Shown: piece after piece, positions 37,401 to 48,061 of the stretch
Layout: every line of letters begins with the position of its first letter
How positions within the stretch are numbered: position 1 is the stretch's first letter
From: Larix kaempferi
Lineage: Eukaryota > Streptophyta > Pinopsida > Pinales > Pinaceae
Reading direction: 5' to 3'
Length of the DNA: 64,000 nucleotides
NCBI GenBank assembly: GCA_027924585.1
Contig: BSBM01002100.1
Location: forward strand, 1,121,001 to 1,185,000
The notes under the pieces: generated by a model
The model's database searches: none
The model's input: only the letters and a program-made list of their open reading frames with translations
What the model was told of the DNA's origin: nothing
Position numbers and translations under genes: made by a program

Positions 37401-40166
37401 TGTGTACTAGTTTAGATCCACACTGGTGGGAGATGTTTGAACTATCTGTTGATTCTCCTCCTCCCTCTGGAGAAATCATTTATTTTCATAATGATGAATA
37501 TGTCTCAGAGTCTGAATCCGAGTCTACAGTTGCTTTAGCTAAATTTTCCCCTACCTCCGACACTGATTCTCCTTCCAGCTCCAGTTCTGATGAGAGTCAG
37601 GATGCAAATTTAGGGGGGTGTACGATGCCTGATTTTGATTTTTCTCTTAATATGTTTTCCTTCAATCAGAAGATGTCCATTGAAAAACAATTAGCAGATA
37701 TTGATCTTCAGCTTGCTACTATTCCTATCTTTCAGTTTGTGATCAGAAAAGAACTCAAAGAAGAAAAGCAGAAATTGCTAAGTTTGTTAGCAAAAGAAAA
37801 AGAAAAGTCTGCAAAGGGTAAAGAAAAGATTGGTTCTCCTCCTCTATCAATAAGATACAATCCTGCTGATATTTATAAAAATTACCCTGATGATCATGAA
37901 GATAGATAGAGTCATAGAAGGGATAAAGAGAAACTTTTAAGGCTGCAAATTAAAGAGAAGCAACAAACTTTGAAAAAGCTTGTTAAAGAAATTGAAGAAT
38001 TGAAATATTTGGTTAAGATATTGGTCATGGAGAAAGATCAATCATCAGATGAAGATCTTAGCAAACACTTAGAACAAGCAATGGCAAATCCAGAAAGAAA
38101 AGAAGAGTCTCCCTCTTCCACTCCTCCACATTCTCCTTCTTCTCCTCAGTCTCAGGTGCCCAGTCTATAAGGTACTTTCCAAGGCCCTAAACTGTTTATA
38201 AAAGTTTTGTTTTGTCCACCTGAGTATAATCCTTATACTTTAGATTGTATGTTAGATTCTGGTTGTCAATTTAATATTGCTAAAGGTTCAGCCATTCTAG
38301 GATTTTATTGGGAAAAAAGTAGAGAGTATGGTTCAGCCATTGAGGGTACTCTTGTCTCTCTTGGTAGTAAAGTCAAAGATTTTCCTATAAATCTTTCTAA
38401 TAAAAATAATTCTTTGTCCATGTACAGACTGGATAGTTTAAAAGAAGACCGTGTCATTGGTTCTGAGTTTCTTCAAAGAGTCAGTCCTTTTTCCATTGAT
38501 ACAGCTAAAATGCTATTTTCCTGTACTATAAATTCCCATCTTGTTGTATGTCCTTTATTTTTTGAACTTGTATATAAATGCAAGTCTGTTGTAGATTCTA
38601 CTCTAGTCAAAGCCCCAAAAGTCGGTTATCTCCATAAAATGGAAAGGTGTCTTGCCTATGCAAAAGTGCATAAAGATAAAACTCTTGCAGCAATTACTGA
38701 AAAACTGATTAAAGACTATTGTTCAGAAAGTCCAAATGCTTTCTGGAAAAGGGAAAAATATTTTGTAAGTTTACCTTTTGATCCTCTACAGAAGATAAAG
38801 CCAATGAAAGCCTCGGCTAGAATTATGTCTCCTTCTGAGAGAGAGTTTTGTGCTAAAGAAGTGAAAGAGCTGCTTGAGAAAGGTTTAATAGAGCCTTCAA
38901 AAAGTCCCTGGTCATGTCGTGCTTTTGTGGTTAATAAACATTCAGAGAAAAAGAGAGGAAAGCCAAGATTGGTAGTCAATTATAAACCTCTCAATGTTGT
39001 TCTGCAAAAGGTCCGGTATCCCTTGCCTGATAAAGCAGGCTTACTACAAAGAATTATAGGATGCACAATTTTTAGTAAGTTTAATTTGAAATTTGGTTTC
39101 TACCAGATAGGGATTGAAGCAAAAGATCGCTTCAAAACAGCTTTTGTTGTCCCTCATGGACAATACCAGTGGAAAGTCCTTCCATTTGGTATCAATAATA
39201 CACCTTCGGAATTCCAGAAAAGGATGGAAGATATCTTCAAAGATATTCCATGGTTGTTGGTTTTCATAGATGATATTCTCATATGTTCTAAGAATCTGCA
39301 AGACCACTTGAAACATTTGCAAAAATTCTATGAGTTGGTTTTTAAGTATGGTTTAGTTTTGTCACAGTAAAAAATGGAAATAAGAAAAACAAAAATGGAT
39401 TTCCTAGGATTCAAGATCCAGAAAGGTCAAGTTATTCTTCAAAAGCATGTGCTCAGCTCTTTTGACCACTTTCTAGATCAGATTCTTGACAAAACCCAGC
39501 TCCAGAGGTTCTTAGGTAGTTTGAACTACATCCGACCATTTTACAGAGGTCAAGCTACAGATATTCATGTGCTGCAGCAAAGGCTTAAGAAAAATCCTCC
39601 TAAATGGTCAGAACAAATGACTTTGGCAGTCCAACATATAAAAGCCAAAGTAAAAGATCTTCCTGCACTATTTCTGCCACAAGGATCCGGTCAGTTAATT
39701 ATTGAAACAGATGCTTCTTCTACCACATGGGGTGGTGTTCTGCTAGAAGCAGTTGATAACATAGAAAATATTTGTGGTTATAGTTCTGGTTCTTTTAAAT
39801 CTGCGGAACTAAATTATCCCAGTAGCCACAAAGAGATCCTTGCAATCAAAAAGACTGTTCAACATTTTATTCTCTTCCTCAAACCAGTCAAATTTGTGAT
39901 AAGAACATATCTTAAAATTATGCCTGGTATTTTTAAAAATGAGAATCTAATGGCAGAGAATAGTAGTCGTATTTTGAAATGGTTTATATGGATTTCTAAC
40001 TTTGATTATGAGATTGTGTATAAACCAGGTTATCTTAATTGTCTTGCTGATATGTTGACACATGAGACAGTGCAGCCTACTCCTGCTCCTGTACTGAATA
40101 TGTTTTCGACTGGTGCTTCAATTTCATGACCTGATAAGGGAAAGGCTCCAGTACAACCTATCTTTT
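34496..40166 (+). pseudogene. Copy A polyprotein: MP, CP, PR, RT, RNase H (seven in-frame stops)
   Basis: All segments lie in one frame from the ATG at 34496. A 30K-type movement protein region is at about 34600-35300. A coat-protein region at about 35800-37400 has a Lys-rich stretch and a CCHC knuckle CFICGKPGHWAGKC near 37325-37366. The aspartic protease is at about 38230-38600 (LDSGCQ). Reverse transcriptase is at about 38780-39370 with the FIDDIL catalytic box near 39265. RNase H is at about 39690-40080 (ETDASSTTWGG). Stops are at 35291, 36644, 36926, 37907, 38168, 39368 and 40127. There is no frameshift, so decay is by substitution. The frame is cut at its 3' end by the junction with copy B. 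Confidence 0.9.
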
Positions 40167-40381
40167 AACGTGCCAAGATCTCATAGCATTCCACACATCA
40201 TAAATTTTATTGAAATTGCAATTAGCTCCACATTACAGACTGGCAGATCGGCTTCGGAGGGCGAAGCTCGTCACTGCAACACGAACTCTAAGTGTCTAGA
40301 CACAATGTTTGAGGCTCATTTAGCTATCTGAAACAACAGATCTGTAACGTCCAGCAGGCTTCCTGGAGGCACTCAGATATG
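40167..40381 (-). repeat. Copy B terminal direct repeat, 3' copy (R-U5-like)
   Basis: This matches 47123-47337 with scattered differences. In viral sense it starts CATATCTGAGTGCC, contains AATAAA (40206-40211) and ends at the base that would precede the primer site. No separate U3 lies before the other copy, so these are not full LTRs. Terminal redundancy of a transcript-derived molecule is the simplest explanation. Confidence 0.85.
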
Positions 40382-40860
40382 TCCACTAACACCCTAATAG
40401 ACAGACATTATTTACAGACTGAGCTTTGGTTTTCTGATCCAATGTTATACCACTAGGGAAACTTGCAGAGAATAGACCTTCGGCTCTTGAATCAGACTTG
40501 CAGAGCTTCTCAACACATGAGGACTCTCGAACTGAATGAATAGCTATGATCCCAAGCCATTTTTGATAGCTCTTAATCCAGTGAACCGGTGGCTTGAAAC
40601 GGGCAACTGGAAGTCTAAAAGTACATTCGGGGTACTTGTGGGACCACACAAGCATTAACTCGTCCCTTGAAAGGCAGAGCCATATGGGGACCCTAATCTT
40701 GACTCATCATGACAAACAGAACTGGATGACAAACTTTAAGCCAGTGGGAGACAGATTCCCGACAATGTACAAAGTGGATGCATTATTACGCTGGCCCACC
40801 ACAGCTTTAACACTACTTAAAGAAAAAGTAACCTATTACAAATTTGTACAATATTCCCAC
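40382..40860 (-). promoter_or_regulatory. Copy B intergenic region (probable promoter region)
   Basis: In viral sense this lies after the last stop (40861) and before the R-like repeat, where caulimovirids keep the pregenomic promoter. The frame at 40386-40655 is not supported as a gene. No strong TATA box is seen 25-35 bases before the repeat start; a weak TATAAC stands farther upstream near 40450. Confidence 0.5.
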
Positions 40861-41466
40861 TTAATCGTAGGGATCTTGAGCATGACGGCATAAGCAGACA
40901 ACTTTATCTCCAATGTCTACTCCACTGCAAGTACAGTCAAATCCGTCAAGTATTTCATCGAGCTCTTCGTCTTCAATGGCATCATCATATGCCTGGGAAT
41001 CATTATAGTACAGATCATCATCATGAGGTGCAGGAGGATACAACCAATGACCAAAGCATCTTTCAACATCAGAACTGTGAAGGATATGATTTGGCTCACA
41101 TAAATAATCACCCTCAAGTAATGACTCAACCCGGAAATCAAGTGGCAATATTCTAGTATGCAGCTTAGAGTCAATGCGGTTTCCATGACGGTCTCTTTTC
41201 ACAAATTTTTGGTTAACATACACTGTATGATCTAACCTTGTCTAGCGACCACCTTGGTGCCGGAGCAGGAACTTAAACCACATATTATTCTGATCTGCAA
41301 CCTGCTTATCAACTTGGAGATGCAATATAAAATTTGCTCTCCTGTTGATCCAATCAACTCGTGGGCAGAACTTATCAAGCAAAATCTCAGTCCATCCAGA
41401 CCAAGACTTGTTTCTAAAATTACCTGGATCTCCACAGATCACGATGGATCTTTCTTCTCGGCAGAA
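40861..41466 (-). pseudogene. Copy B C-terminal extension of the polyprotein frame
   Basis: After the stop at 41467 the same frame stays open for about 200 codons with a single further stop at 41242. It includes KSWSGWTEILLDKF, RRANFILHLQVDKQ, an acidic stretch EDEELDEILDGFD, and a Cys-rich end CTCSGVDIGDKVVCLC before a stop. Uninterrupted coding in the same frame suggests it was part of the virus protein set. I do not recognise a domain. It is absent from copy A, which is truncated earlier. Confidence 0.6.
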
Positions 41467-44400
41467 CTATAAAATTAAATTGTAACTTGTCCATGTCAAG
41501 TTACCTTCACCAATATCAACATACCATACTAGTTTGTCGTCTTCTTCGTTGCAATCGATCCATAACTCTTTGCATTGTTTCAGCTTCTCCTGAGCATTGC
41601 TGAAACTTCTGAATGTGCTTCTTTCCCATTTCTCTAAAATTTGAATCTTCAAGGGACTTGTCTGTATCTGATTTATTAATGTCAGATCCAGATACCTTTC
41701 TGCTTCATACCTAGCAGCATAATCTAGAAATTGCTTTCTTTCTGCTTCAGAAAGACTATCATCCCAAGGTTTTAGGAAAAGAGCATTTCTCGGCTGGTAA
41801 ATAGGCTGAACAGGAGCCTTTCCTTTATCAGGTTTTGAGCTTGAAGCGCCAGCAGAGAACATATTTAGAGCAGGAGCAGGAGGCTGCTGCAATGTCTCAC
41901 GAGTCAGCGTATCAGCAAGACAATTCAAATAACCTGGTTTATATACAATCTCATAATCAAAATTAGAAAGCCATATAAACCATTTCAAAATTCTACTACT
42001 ATTCTCAGCCATTAAATTTTCATTCTTGAATATACCAGGCATAATCTTTAAATCATTTCTAATAATGAATTTGACTGGTTTGAGGAATAGAATGAAATGC
42101 TGGACAGTCTTTTTGACTGCAAGGATCTCTTTGTGGCTACTCGGATAATTAAGTTCTGCAGATTTAAAAGAACCAGAACTATAACCACATATATTTTCTC
42201 TGTTATCAACTACTTCTAGCAGAACACCACCCCATGTGGTAGAAGAAGCATCTGTTTCAATAATTAACTGACCGGATCCTTGTGGCAGAAATAGTGCAGG
42301 AAGATCTTTTACTTTGGATTTTATATGTTGGACTACCAAAGTCATTTGTTTTGACCATTTCGGCGGATTTTTCTTAAGCCTTTGCTGCAGCACATGAATA
42401 TATGTAGCTTGACCTCTGTAAAATGGTTGGATGTAGTTCAAACTACCTAAGAACCTCTGGAGCTGGGTTTTGTCAAGAATCTGATCTGGAAAGTGGTCAA
42501 AAGAGACGAGCACATGCTTTTGAGGAATAAATTGACCTTTCTGGATCTTGAATCCTAGGAAATCCATTTTTGTTTTTCCTATTTCCATTTTTGACTGTGA
42601 CAAAACTAAACCATGCTTAAAAACCAACTCATAGAATTTTTGCAAATGTTTCAAGTGGTCTTGTAGATTCTTAGAACAGATGAGAATATCATCTATGAAA
42701 ACCAACAACCATGGAATATCTCTGAATATATCTTCCATTCTTTTCTGGAATTCTGATGGTGCATTATTGATACCAAATGGAAGGACTTTCCACTGGTATT
42801 GTTCATGAGGGACAACAAAAGCAGTTTTCAAGCGATCTTTTGCTTCAATCCCTATCTGGTAGAAACCAGATTTCAAATCAAACATACTAAATATTGTGCA
42901 TCCTGATATTCATTGAAGTAAGCTTGCTTTATCAGGCAAGGGATACCTGACTTTTTGCAAAACTGCATTAAGAGGTTTATAATTGACTACCAATCTTGGC
43001 TTTCCTCTCTTTTGATCTGAATGTTTATTAACCACAAAAGCATGACATGACCAGGGACTTTTTGAAGGCTCTATTAAAGCTTTCTCAAGCAGCTCTTTAA
43101 CTTCTTTAGCACAAAACTCTCTCTCAGAAGGAGACATAATTCTAGCAGAGGCTTTCATTGGCTTTATCTTCTGCAAAGGATCAAAAGGTAAACTGACAAA
43201 ATATTTCTCTCTTTTCCAGAAAGCATTTGGACTTTCTGAACAACAGTCTTTAATCAGTTTTTCAGTAATTGCTGCAAGAGTTTTCTCCTTATGCATTTCT
43301 GCATAGGCAAGACACCTTTCCATTTTATGGAGATCACCGACTTTTGGGGCTTTCAATGTTTGTTGCTTCTCTTTGATTTGTAGCCTTAACATCTTCTCTT
43401 TATCCCTTCTATGACTCTATCTATCTTCATGATCATCTGGGTAATTTCTATAGATATCAGCAGGATTGTATCTTACTGACAGAGGAGGAGAACCAATCTT
43501 TTCTTTACCCTTTGCAGACTTTTCTTTTTCTTTTGCTAACAGACTTAGCAATTTCTGCTTTTCTTCTTTGAGTTCTTTTCTGATCACAAACTGAAAGACA
43601 AGAACAATAGCAAGCTGAAGATCAATATCTGCTAACTGTTTTTCAATGGACATCTTCTGATTGAAGGAAAACATATTAAGAGAAAAATCAAAATTATGCA
43701 TCGTACACCCCCCTAAATTTGCATCCTGACTCTCATCAAAACTGGAGCTGGAAGGAGAATCAGTGTCGGACGCAGGGGCAAATTTAGCTAAAGCAACTGT
43801 AGACTCAGATTCAAACTCTAAGACATATTCATCATCAGGAAAATAAATGATTTCTCCAGAGGGAGGAGGAGAATCAGCAGATAGTTCAAATAGATCCCAC
43901 CAGTGTGGATCTAAACTAGTACACAAGGCAACAAGCCTTGGACGAGACTTTCTCTCTGGACATTTCCGAGCCCAATGACCTGGTTTATCGCAGATAAAAC
44001 AAACATCTTTTTTTCCTTTCTCAGTACGTCGCTTGACAAATCTTTTGGATTTATACTGATATTTATACCTTTTATCTTTATGTTTGTAGCCATGCTTGCT
44101 TGTATGGCTTATCTGGGTGATATCTGGGATCAGAAGTATAGAATCCTTTCTTCTTTTTTCACTTACAGGATTCTTTCCCAAAATGTCCTCTATTATGGGC
44201 ACCGCACCCCGAATCGAGCATTCCTACAACATCTTTGCAGAAAGAAGCAGAAAACATCTTTTGGTGCCTCTTGAAATCTTTGGAAACTCGGCGTTCTAAA
44301 CAATGCTCTTTCCAAGTTTCAAGAATATGGGCATGCAGTTGTGCTAATGACATCCCTCTTAACTCAATGTGCTTATCTTTCAAATCTTGTTCAACTGCAT

Positions 44401-46822
44401 CGGAAACATGACCTGGAAAACTTCTAAGGTAGTGTTTTAAATAGGCAGGCTCACCTGACTTACCACTAGAAATTAACAGGTTCTGCATATAACAAAAATA
44501 TTCTTCACTTTTGCTAAGATTACAAAGTCTTGCAGACATGAAAAGTGAAACAAGATGGTCATAATCTGCACCATCATCAGGACCATAGAATTCCTTACTC
44601 AAGGCTTTCAAAATGTGTTCATCTGCATCATCTGCAGCGAGCATTTCATTGCGGGCTTCTTGTGGCAACCATCACCACCATTCATAAGATAGGCCTGGAA
44701 GAGCTGCAACTAATTGTGTACCTAACATTTGGCCTGTAAGGTTAGTGTCCTGTGTTTTTTTATACAATATCCATTGTCCTAACATTTGTAGTGCGTTCTT
44801 AATGTCATTTCTTGATTGACACTGCACATTGAACACTGGTTGTTCAGGCACCTGGGACAACATATTATTTAATGAGTTAATTCCTATATTAACTCTTGGA
44901 GCAGGAGTTGCAGAGACTCTAGCATTTGGAATATGGACATCATAGGTAGGAGGACCTGAAGGCTGGCCCCTATTGGAGGATTGAGCTTCTGTGTCATGGA
45001 AACCAATTTCAAGGGAAGCTAATTGTGCAAAGTATTTTGGATCTAAGGCTGGCTTAAAACTTTTAAACTCTGAGATCCAACTTTCAATATCTGCTCTTAA
45101 AGCATCACTTTCACCAAAGTCAAAATCAGGTTTAACTGTGGGAGCACTGAACTGACTTAAAGAATGACTTTTACAGTGTGAAGCTTTCTTTGAATGTCCT
45201 TTGCTGGCTAAGGCTATGACATGGTCACTAACAACTTAAGATTTCTTTTGTAAAGTTTCGGTTTTTGTCACAAGCTCTTCTAGAACAGCCAAGCGCCTAT
45301 CAGTTTTTGCAGAAGCTTTCTCTACTGCTATTTTGATATTTGTTGAATCATGGAGAAGATGATCCAACAATTCTAGCTTTATTGCTAGCGCAAGTATTTG
45401 TTGTTTCTGCTCAATTGCACTGCTTTTTAAAAACATAATATCTCTTTCCATATCATCAATATTTCTAGCAGTGTGAGATTGCTGTAAATTTCCCCAATTT
45501 GCTAATTTTATTTCATCAGACAAAGACTGATCAGGGGCTGAAGATTTAACAGGCATAAACTCTCTTTTGGATTGGCCATCTGCAGGGAATTGACGAAAAG
45601 GTTGACTTGGGAGATTTCGACCAGGGATATAAGACCTATTTCCACCAACATTTACTTCCATGTCATTACCTTGCCTTGGAAGAGAAAACATTCCTAAGGA
45701 CGACAACTCTCTATTCTTCTGATGTTGGATTCTCTGCATTATTTTCTTACATGCAGGGCAATCTGCATGCTGGCCTTGATGTTCACTGTCAAACAACCCT
45801 GTGTAGGAAGTTTGAGAAGAAGAAGATGGAACATAAGGATTTACACTATTATACTTCGCTTGAAGTCTGGCATTATTATATGAAGACACAGATGTAGACC
45901 GGATTAAAGGAGGTTGGAATCTTGGGGCAGGACGTTCATCAGGAGCTCGAAAGGAACTGGTAACATGATCAAAAGTCAGAGGCTTAGGATTAAAGGATTG
46001 AGCAACCCTTTCATTATTTCTTAACTCTGAGTATTTAACTTCCCATTGCTGGGAATATTGGATTCCATTCCAATCAAAAGTAACAGGAGTGGCATTTTTC
46101 GACTTCTCTCTCTCCACCACACTATACAGCTGAGAAATCTGGTGGACTTGGGAACGGAGAGCAGGTAATGTATCATTTCCAAACTGTACTACGACACCGC
46201 CTTTTAACTGGATTATTTTAGATCCAGTATCCATGTTGAAACCCCTTGGAAGAATATGAACTTTGAGCAAATCATATATATACGGGTCATCAAGACTCAC
46301 TGAATACTTTGGGTATATAGTACCAAAAGCTGGTCCAGCATGCAAAGGAGCTGTAAAACCACCTATAACAGCATCCACAAAATTCTTATGACGGGTATCT
46401 ACAACAACACACATAGATGACACTTGAAGGTAAGGACAAACTAAAGGACCTAAACCAAGTTTAACTGCACCAAGCTGTGCATACTTAAACTTCTGCGATT
46501 TAGACCAATCTATTTGACTCTTATCTAACAGATTGATATGTACAGGCTCATCTTTATCAGTAAATGAAACATCTACTGAAGACACTTTTATTTGTGTTGC
46601 AGATTTGAGATTCCACCAATTAAGTCGATAGACATCTCGAGGAAGGATCTGTGGTAATTGCCAATTTTCAGACGGATTAAGATCATTGATGTGTATGAAA
46701 GAAGACTCAAAAGTGGATGGAGGATTAAAAGAAGATCTACGTTCAGCTAATGATACTTCTGTATCATTTCCTGACTCACATTCTAAGGTTGTGAGCTCAA
46801 CTGTTTCCATTGTAGGGTCCAT
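40861..46822 (-). pseudogene. Copy B polyprotein: MP, CP, RT, RNase H and C-terminal extension (protease deleted)
   Basis: The frame begins at the ATG at 46822-46820. The movement-protein region is intact to 45239. The coat-protein knuckle CFICDKPGHWARKC lies near 43960-44005. RT (43190-42600) keeps FIDDIL, and RNase H (42290-41900) keeps ETDASSTTWGG. Breaks are a stop at 45236-45238, a stop at 44669-44671, a stop at 44159-44161, an 8-base deletion near 44097 that shifts frame, stops at 43417-43419 and 42910-42912, then stops at 41467-41469 and 41242-41244 in the extension. A 636-base in-frame deletion between about 43350 and 43345 removes the protease. Neither copy is functional. Confidence 0.9.
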
Positions 46823-47107
46823 GAAATAAATGAGGTTTAGTGATCACTGCTAGTCTCCGACAACTTTGAGGACTTACTACGCTTTCCCACGGCCTACTGC
46901 CTCTCTGACTTCGGACAACCCAACTTAAAACCTCTCATGCCCTACAATAAGCTCAGCGGTCATTTCCACCTCCTACAAGACCAGTTGTAGAATGCAAAGA
47001 CAGAAAGATAATACAAAACTTCAAAGTAGATTTAGTATATATAAGCATACATCCATTCACTTTCAGAATAAGTAAAGATTATACCAGAATAAGATTGTGA
47101 TTGTGAC
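46823..47107 (-). promoter_or_regulatory. Copy B leader (5' UTR)
   Basis: This non-coding leader lies between the primer site and the ATG and matches copy A 34204-34495. It contains no long open frame. Leaders of this family often carry short ORFs and structure; no specific element is claimed. Confidence 0.65.
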
Positions 47108-47121
47108 TGGCTCTGATACCA
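47108..47121 (-). other. Copy B primer binding site (initiator tRNA-Met)
   Basis: On the minus strand TGGTATCAGAGCCA is a 14-base match to the standard tRNA-iMet primer complement used by plant pararetroviruses and many LTR elements. It directly follows the R-U5-like repeat. Confidence 0.93.
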
Positions 47122-47122
47122 A

Positions 47123-47337
47123 AACGCACCAAGATCTCACAGTATTCCACACATCAGAAATTTTATTGAAATTGCAATCAGCTCCACATTACAGACTGGA
47201 AGAGCAGCTTCGAACGACGAAGCTCGTCACTGCAACACGGAATCTAAGTGTCTAGACATAATGTCTAAGGCTCATTTAGCTATCTGAAACAACATAGTTG
47301 TAACGTCCAGCAGGCTTCCTGGAGGCACTCAGATATG
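47123..47337 (-). repeat. Copy B terminal direct repeat, 5' copy (R-U5-like)
   Basis: This is the partner of 40167-40381. It contains AATAAA at 47162-47167 on the minus strand, about 41 bases before the primer site. In caulimovirids the poly(A) signal lies in the terminally redundant part of the pregenomic RNA, which this arrangement reproduces. Its outer end abuts Gypsy-1 LTR sequence. Confidence 0.85.
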
Positions 47338-48061
47338 CCACGAGTTCGCCCTCCTTCATGTCCATTGGAACTTCATCAAGAAGCTCAAGTATTTTACAGT
47401 TGAAGATAATATTTTATTGAATGGTGCGCCCTCCACACAAGCAAATATATACCTCAAGTGCACCCTCTTGCATTGAGAAACATTCTGAAGATTTTTCCCA
47501 CAACTCTGCTCAATATCACATATATGAAGATGAAATGACTCAAACAAGTCACAACATTGAAGAACACTAATAAATCTAAAGTGATTTCTCCATCAGTAAG
47601 AGCTAGGGTAGATTGTTGCACTATCGAAATTCTTCACCTCCTCCTAGGGTTTCGTCCAAGAGAAGTTCAAGAGCTCTTAGTTTTTGAAAATTCAATGGAC
47701 AAGAATGAATGAGAGAGTGGACTCTCACTCACTTTTATAACTCTTTTTCTCTCTTATGACTCTTCAACTTCCCTTTCTCCTCTTTTTCTCACTTTTTAAT
47801 TTAAAAATGACTTTTTAGTGAAGTAGCTTTTATTCTCATGTTGATCCTTTTTTGCCCCATTTTACCCTTTTGCGCCACTTTTAACTTAAGTGACTTTTAT
47901 AAAGTCACTTTAGGAAATAAATATTAAATGTCACTTTATAAAGTTCTTTTGAGCCTAGGTGACATTAAATAATTAATTAATTCCTTGTTTCCTCAACTAT
48001 ATGCTATGGGAACTGGATAGGCTAATAAGTCGTCTCTAGGGTGGTCATCCGGAAAGGGACA
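47338..48061 (-). repeat. Gypsy-1 3' LTR, truncated
   Basis: This matches about 54050-54758 of the 5' LTR. On the minus strand it starts TGTCCCTTTCCGGATGACC at 48061. Only the first 0.72 kb of about 1.77 kb remains; the rest is replaced by pararetrovirus copy B. The frame near 47356-47547 is also in the 5' LTR and is not considered a gene. Confidence 0.88.

Larger units (their letters stand above)
34199..40166 (+). mobile_element. Endogenous pararetrovirus copy A (Caulimoviridae-like)
   Basis: This is a partial viral genome on the plus strand. It starts with GAGCCAATCACAATCAC, the last bases of the tRNA primer site plus downstream leader as seen in copy B (47102-47113, reversed). It has a 297-base leader and one long polyprotein frame. 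Similarity to copy B ends near 40166, inside the region after RNase H. The upstream promoter/R region and the C-terminal extension are missing. It has no integrase, which is expected for this family; integration is by host repair. Confidence 0.9.
40167..47337 (-). mobile_element. Endogenous pararetrovirus copy B (Caulimoviridae-like), with terminal direct repeat
   Basis: On the minus strand the order is: 215-bp repeat, primer site, leader, polyprotein, C-terminal extension, intergenic region, 215-bp repeat. Length is 7171 bp; removing one repeat gives a circle of about 6.96 kb, or about 7.6 kb if the 636-base deletion is added back, within the size range of Caulimoviridae. It joins copy A tail to tail at 40166/40167 and cuts the Gypsy-1 3' LTR at about 47338. 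Stops and an 8-base deletion inactivate it. Confidence 0.88.

Noticed and set aside
40386-40655. 89-codon minus-strand frame in the copy B intergenic region
   Set aside because: It occupies the expected promoter region, has no recognised domain, and copy A gives no counterpart to support it.
45607-45897. 96-codon plus-strand frame
   Set aside because: It is the antisense shadow of the copy B polyprotein.
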